A stretch of 20,937 bases of DNA, from NCBI RefSeq assembly GCF_000003815.2, contig NC_049992.1, forward strand, positions 2,780,581 through 2,801,517, given 5' to 3'. The notes beneath the pieces are model-generated. The model had not been told where the DNA came from. It saw only the letters and a list, made by a program, of their open reading frames with translations, and ran no database searches. Made by a program: the position numbers and the translations under genes. How positions within the stretch are numbered: the first letter of the stretch is position 1; the number at the start of each line of letters is the position of its first letter. The stretch is from Branchiostoma floridae (Eukaryota > Chordata > Leptocardii > Amphioxiformes > Branchiostomatidae). Of the stretch, positions 17,308 through 20,937 are shown one piece after another.

Positions 17308-18420
17308 CTATTTCTTTAACATGGTGCAGCCAGTTTTTCTTGTAACTATTTCCCATATTGTATTCTTGACAGAGTAGTGCATCCACCTGTAAGGATGTGT
17401 GGAACTGTCCAGTTGTTTTAGTCTTAGCCAGTACTTTATTACACGTACGGATATATTTATATCTGTTGGGAACATTCCAAGCTCTGCTCTGCAAGCTTGA
17501 TTACATGGATTCCTGTGCACACCAAGGATGTTTTTACAAAAACGGTTCTGAGTTGTTTCAACAGGACATTTGTCATTTGAGAAATCTTTGCCCAAGATCT
17601 CACATACATATAACAGTATAGACTTGATACATGTATCATAGAGTTTAAGTAGGGCCTTTGGGGACAGCAAGGTGCGAACGAGGGGTTTGAGGCTAAAGAC
17701 GGCTTTGCGTGCCTTTAAAGACAATTGCTTTTTGGCTAATGAGTAACTTCCTGACGTGGACAAAGTCAAGCCTAGGTAGGTGTATGAGTTAGTGATTTGG
17801 ATATTCTCTACGCCAAGGGAAAATTTGATGTTCTTCGCTGTTCTTGTTGTTTTGTTGAAAACCATTACTTTAGTTTTCTTTAGATTCACTTGTAAATTCC
17901 ATTTCGTACAAAAGGTATCAAGCTTGTCAAGTGCGCGTTGAAATCCTGTCTCAGATTCTGAGAGCATTACAACGTCATCTGCATACAGCAGACAGGAAAC
18001 TAGTAAATTGTGCAGGGATGGTGGAGCGCAATCGGTGTCGTCTAGGTCATTAACTAAGTCATTAATGAACATATTAAAAAGGGTCGGGCTAAGATTGCAC
18101 CCTTGCCGGACACCTTTATCGGTTATGAATAAAGGTGTAAGTCCCGTTGACGTTTTGACACAGGTTTTTGGGTTGGAGTACATAGATTTGATTAAACTGT
18201 AGAATTTACCGCCTACCCCTGAGCTGAGTAGTTTGTATCGCAAACCTTCGCGCCAAACACAATCGAAAGCTTTCCGAAAGTCTACGAAGCAAGCAAAAAG
18301 GCGTTTGTTGGCGTTAGTGTATTTAGATATTACTATGCCGATGACAAAGAGATTATCGTTTGTCCCAAAGTTTTTTTTTTCTGAAGCCAGCCTGGTTTGG
18401 AGAAATGAGGTTATTTTCAT
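17308..18420 (-). pseudogene. LINE RT palm/thumb open frame (longest piece of this LINE)
   Basis: A 370-codon open frame, the core of the RT. Motif A lies at residues 45-53, motif B at about 102-114 and YADD at 146-149. The last 24 or so residues are out of frame after HPYR: the true continuation (VDALLCQEYNMG...) lies in the frame of 17494-17234. All catalytic residues are present, and the defects are only small indels. Confidence 0.85.
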
Positions 18421-18890
18421 CTAGGTGGTTAGTAAGCCGTGTGTTAATTACAGAGGTGAATAACTTAGCGAGGCAGCTTATAACAGAAATTCCCCTGTAG
18501 TTATTCGGGTCCAACTTGGGCCCACCTTTATGTATTGGAATAATGTGGCTTACTCGCCATTGTTGGGGAAAATAGCCGGATGAAAGGAGTAAATTGAATA
18601 GCTTGGTCAGTGGATTGACAAGGATATGAGAAGCACATTTTAGCATCTCGTTGAGAATCAAGTCACTGCCGGAGGCTTTGTTATTCTTTAGTTGCCTAAT
18701 CGCTTTTATGATTTCTTGGTTTTGTATAACAGTATCTAAGGAGTTAAGACTTGCGGACTGCTCTTCTAACTCAAGCAGTTTGTTTTTAATCCGAGTCTGG
18801 AAATGGTTGTTTGTTTCGGGAACGTTGGGAGTGTTGTCTCTCTCGTATAATTTTGAAAGTGCGTGTGGAGCGCTTGTTTGTCAATCTTGT

Positions 18891-20460
18891 CTTCTGCAGG
18901 GATAGAATCACTTGATTTAATTGGACCAGGGACCCCTGAAATAGTGAAGATTTGGGTTTTTCTACCTATCTTTCCGCGATATTTTTGCTCAAAATTCATT
19001 ATTTTTCGCGTGCGAAGCGGCGCGTATTTCCCCACCGACGTGACCCAAACAACGGTACTCGTAATATATTGGTCGATCTCGCTATAACGCTACAAAGCAA
19101 ATATTATTTGGAGAAAATAAGACGCCACACTGACGTTTTGAGTCACAATTTTTGTATAAACAAATTTTAAAGTCGTGTTTACATCGTAAACCAAAATAAC
19201 ACTGATCACGAAACTAGTCATAATTTTCGGCCGTGTGGTTCCATGCGCTATCGGCAGCGACTCGGAAGAATAATTCTTTCACATAAGAAATGATGGAGGT
19301 GAAATAACAACTATAACTTGTTATATAAGTTTTGAGGCCGCAAACCCTCTGAAACTGCAAGAATTCGTCGGTAAACACAGTGAAAACGTGTTCCAAACCG
19401 ATCCAAAATGGCTAGCATCATCATACCCACAGTAAAACTAGCACCGTATTGTATGATAGCAGATTCCGATGTTTAAAATGATGCCGTAAACGCGTGAAAA
19501 AAATCGTATTTTGTGTTGATGATGGACACAGAATGCCTTTTTTTATTTTCAGAGTATTGACATTCAAATATAGATTTTCTCATTTTAGTTGTTTCAAATG
19601 TCAAAATATAATCTGTAACATATTGGTATGTGAGGACTGAGTCAGTGAGATGCTGAGCTACTTTTACAGACGAGCTCTCACAAAAACTATGCCTTCGGCA
19701 CCTGTTGGCACTATCGAACAGGAGTTTATGAACAAAACATTTTGAGGGTGTTGATATATGTTTTTTTTAATTGGTGGTAATGTCTTAAGAAAATCTGGTT
19801 GACTACTTGCAGCTATATAATGATTTTAATGATATGCCAGTAATTATAAGTAATATACAACAATTTTCATTGATTACTTGGTTCAAGTTCCAAGTAGAAA
19901 ATGCATGTATCATGTAAATTTTCACTTGTAGAATTTGAAAGCACCGTTGGCCTTCGGTTAGGGGTCATAGCGGGGAACCTATGCCCAATCTTTCATCATT
20001 AGAGAAACTGTAAATATTTTTTAGATACCTTTTATTGCAAAATGAAAAAAAATATTATATTTCAGTCAAAGAACGAGATTCATTGGATAAATCATGCCAT
20101 GAAAAGCCGAAAACTTTACTACTAACCTTTTTTTGTGTTATGTTAGCCTCATATGTTCACTCTAGACTTTTTGCAAAATTTTTCTGTTAGTAATTGTGCA
20201 AAATACAAAGCTGCTGGAGTACAAAAAATGACAAAACGGACATATACAATCAGGAATTTTCATTTAACTTTGGCCCGTCACAACAGCTATGAGTATGACG
20301 CAAAACTTTACTGCTGGTGTTCGTCTCCATCCACAAAATGGCGGTTAGGGTAAAAGACGTTACAAAATTGGGGAATGGTGAAAAACCTCGCTGATCGCCC
20401 ACTACCCTCTGACGGTAGGTTCTTCCCATGCTCGCCGGTCCCACGCGCGGATCCAGGGGG
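18891..20460. other. AT-rich intergenic DNA, no gene recognised
   Basis: About 1.6 kb without coding pattern, splice-bounded exons or RNA genes that I can support. The short open frames here lack family motifs. The stretch around 20311-20460 is GC-richer. Confidence 0.6.
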
Positions 20461-20535
20461 AGGCGCGCGCCTGGGTTTATTTTGCCAATTTTTGTTTTGC
20501 CAACCTGGCAAAAAAATGGCAAAATAAACCCAGGC
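20461..20535. repeat. Nested perfect palindromes
   Basis: AGGCGCGCGCCT (20461-20472) is a 12-bp palindrome. It overlaps the arm GCCTGGGTTTATTTTGCCA (20469-20487), whose perfect complement is at 20517-20535. Inside that loop TTTTGCCA (20495-20502) pairs with TGGCAAAA (20506-20513). Three structures share bases. It may be a small MITE. Confidence 0.85.
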
Positions 20536-20937
20536 TACTAGGGATCTTCAAGAACGCCAAGAATATTGACAACGTTATAAAACTAATTCGCTTATTTAAA
20601 AGGAGATTTTCTGGTAATTATTTAGAGAAACTTGCGGTTTGCAATTACTAGTGGGTCTTCCGAGTCACGTAAATTTACGGTAAAGGCCCGGGGACGGAGC
20701 GCGGCCGCATCAATTTCTCCTCGTGAATGGCAAGAAACTGGTGGGCCACTGTAAGCAAAAATCGGCGCTTAAAGATATAAAAAGAGCGTGGAAATTTTGT
20801 AAGATCCAGCGAAAGTTAATTATTTTTAATAAATCGACTAGAGAGACGCGACCGGTCAACCCAGCCTTGGGAAAATTCGGCGTCGTGCGCCGACACCTCC
20901 TCCCCATTATAGTTCGATCAGTCGCCGCGATGATCGG
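20536..20937. other. No gene recognised to window end
   Basis: The minus frame 20907-20710 is open but matches no family that I know. No splice sites or motifs support it. Confidence 0.5.

Larger units (their letters stand above)
16642..18890 (-). mobile_element. LINE with intact RT catalytic box, 5'-truncated
   Basis: Non-LTR element, minus strand, lacking the endonuclease. The frame from about 18850 contains TRIKNKLLELEEQ, IRQLKNNKASGSDLI, HIIPIHKGG and NNYRGISVISCLAKLF, and then SPNQAGFR. After a frame slip in an A-run at 18371-18380 it continues ACFVDFRKAFDCVW (motif A), GVRQGCNLSPTLF (motif B), LLYADDVVML (motif C, 17974-17985) and YTYLGLTLS. Two more frame breaks (about 17390 and 17240) lead to a C-terminal region with a C-x2-C-x9-H-x4-C motif (LCTYCPMNE...HFISQC), stop near 16764. 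The 3' end has AATAAA (complement of 16658-16663) and a short A tail. The 5' end fades at about 18890. Confidence 0.85.

Noticed and set aside
20710-20907. Minus-strand open frame of 65 codons
   Set aside because: No recognisable motif and no start or splice evidence; length is within chance.

Overview
The window looks like animal nuclear DNA, probably from an invertebrate deuterostome. A lancelet (Branchiostoma) is my best guess, but that is inference. The support is spliced genes with GT/AG introns, many microsatellites, fold-back (MITE-like) repeats, and at least five stretches of non-LTR retrotransposon. There is a run of 100 Ns at 14772-14871. No operon, tRNA, rRNA or CRISPR array is visible.

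Left third (about 1-7300, minus strand): most of an ionotropic glutamate receptor (iGluR) gene. I reconstructed ten consecutive exons by splice site, phase and family motifs. They total 1437 nt, or 479 codons, with matching phases at every junction and no stop. They cover the end of the amino-terminal domain, the whole ligand-binding domain (S1 and S2), M1, the pore loop, M3 and M4. Earlier exons were not found and the C-terminal tail probably lies left of the window. The receptor has Gly at the Q/R/N pore site, Ala-Phe where glutamate binders have Ser/Thr, and an altered gate motif. Its introns carry fold-back elements and a tandem copy of an exon end that provides a second, in-frame splice donor.

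Middle (about 7300-15400): intergenic DNA, then a nest of LINEs. A CR1-like element (minus, 10378-11428) sits inside a CR1/L2-like element with endonuclease and reverse transcriptase (plus, about 10187-14475). That element in turn seems to split a third LINE (minus, 14476-14752, with its 3' end near 10035-10215). The nest is flanked by inverted copies of one repeat (9785-10022 and 14753-15056). A second block (9132-9325 and 15189-15400) is duplicated in direct orientation. The right-hand copy of that block runs into a short plus-strand exon (15422-15497) that encodes a clear signal peptide and ends at a strong splice donor.

Right third (about 15500-20937): a CR1-like scrap (15583-16060), a longer LINE with an intact YADD box (16642-18890, minus), and about 2 kb of AT-rich DNA without recognisable genes that ends in nested perfect hairpins at 20461-20535.

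The only genes that look cellular are the iGluR and the signal-peptide exon. Everything else coding is retrotransposon debris with frameshifts.
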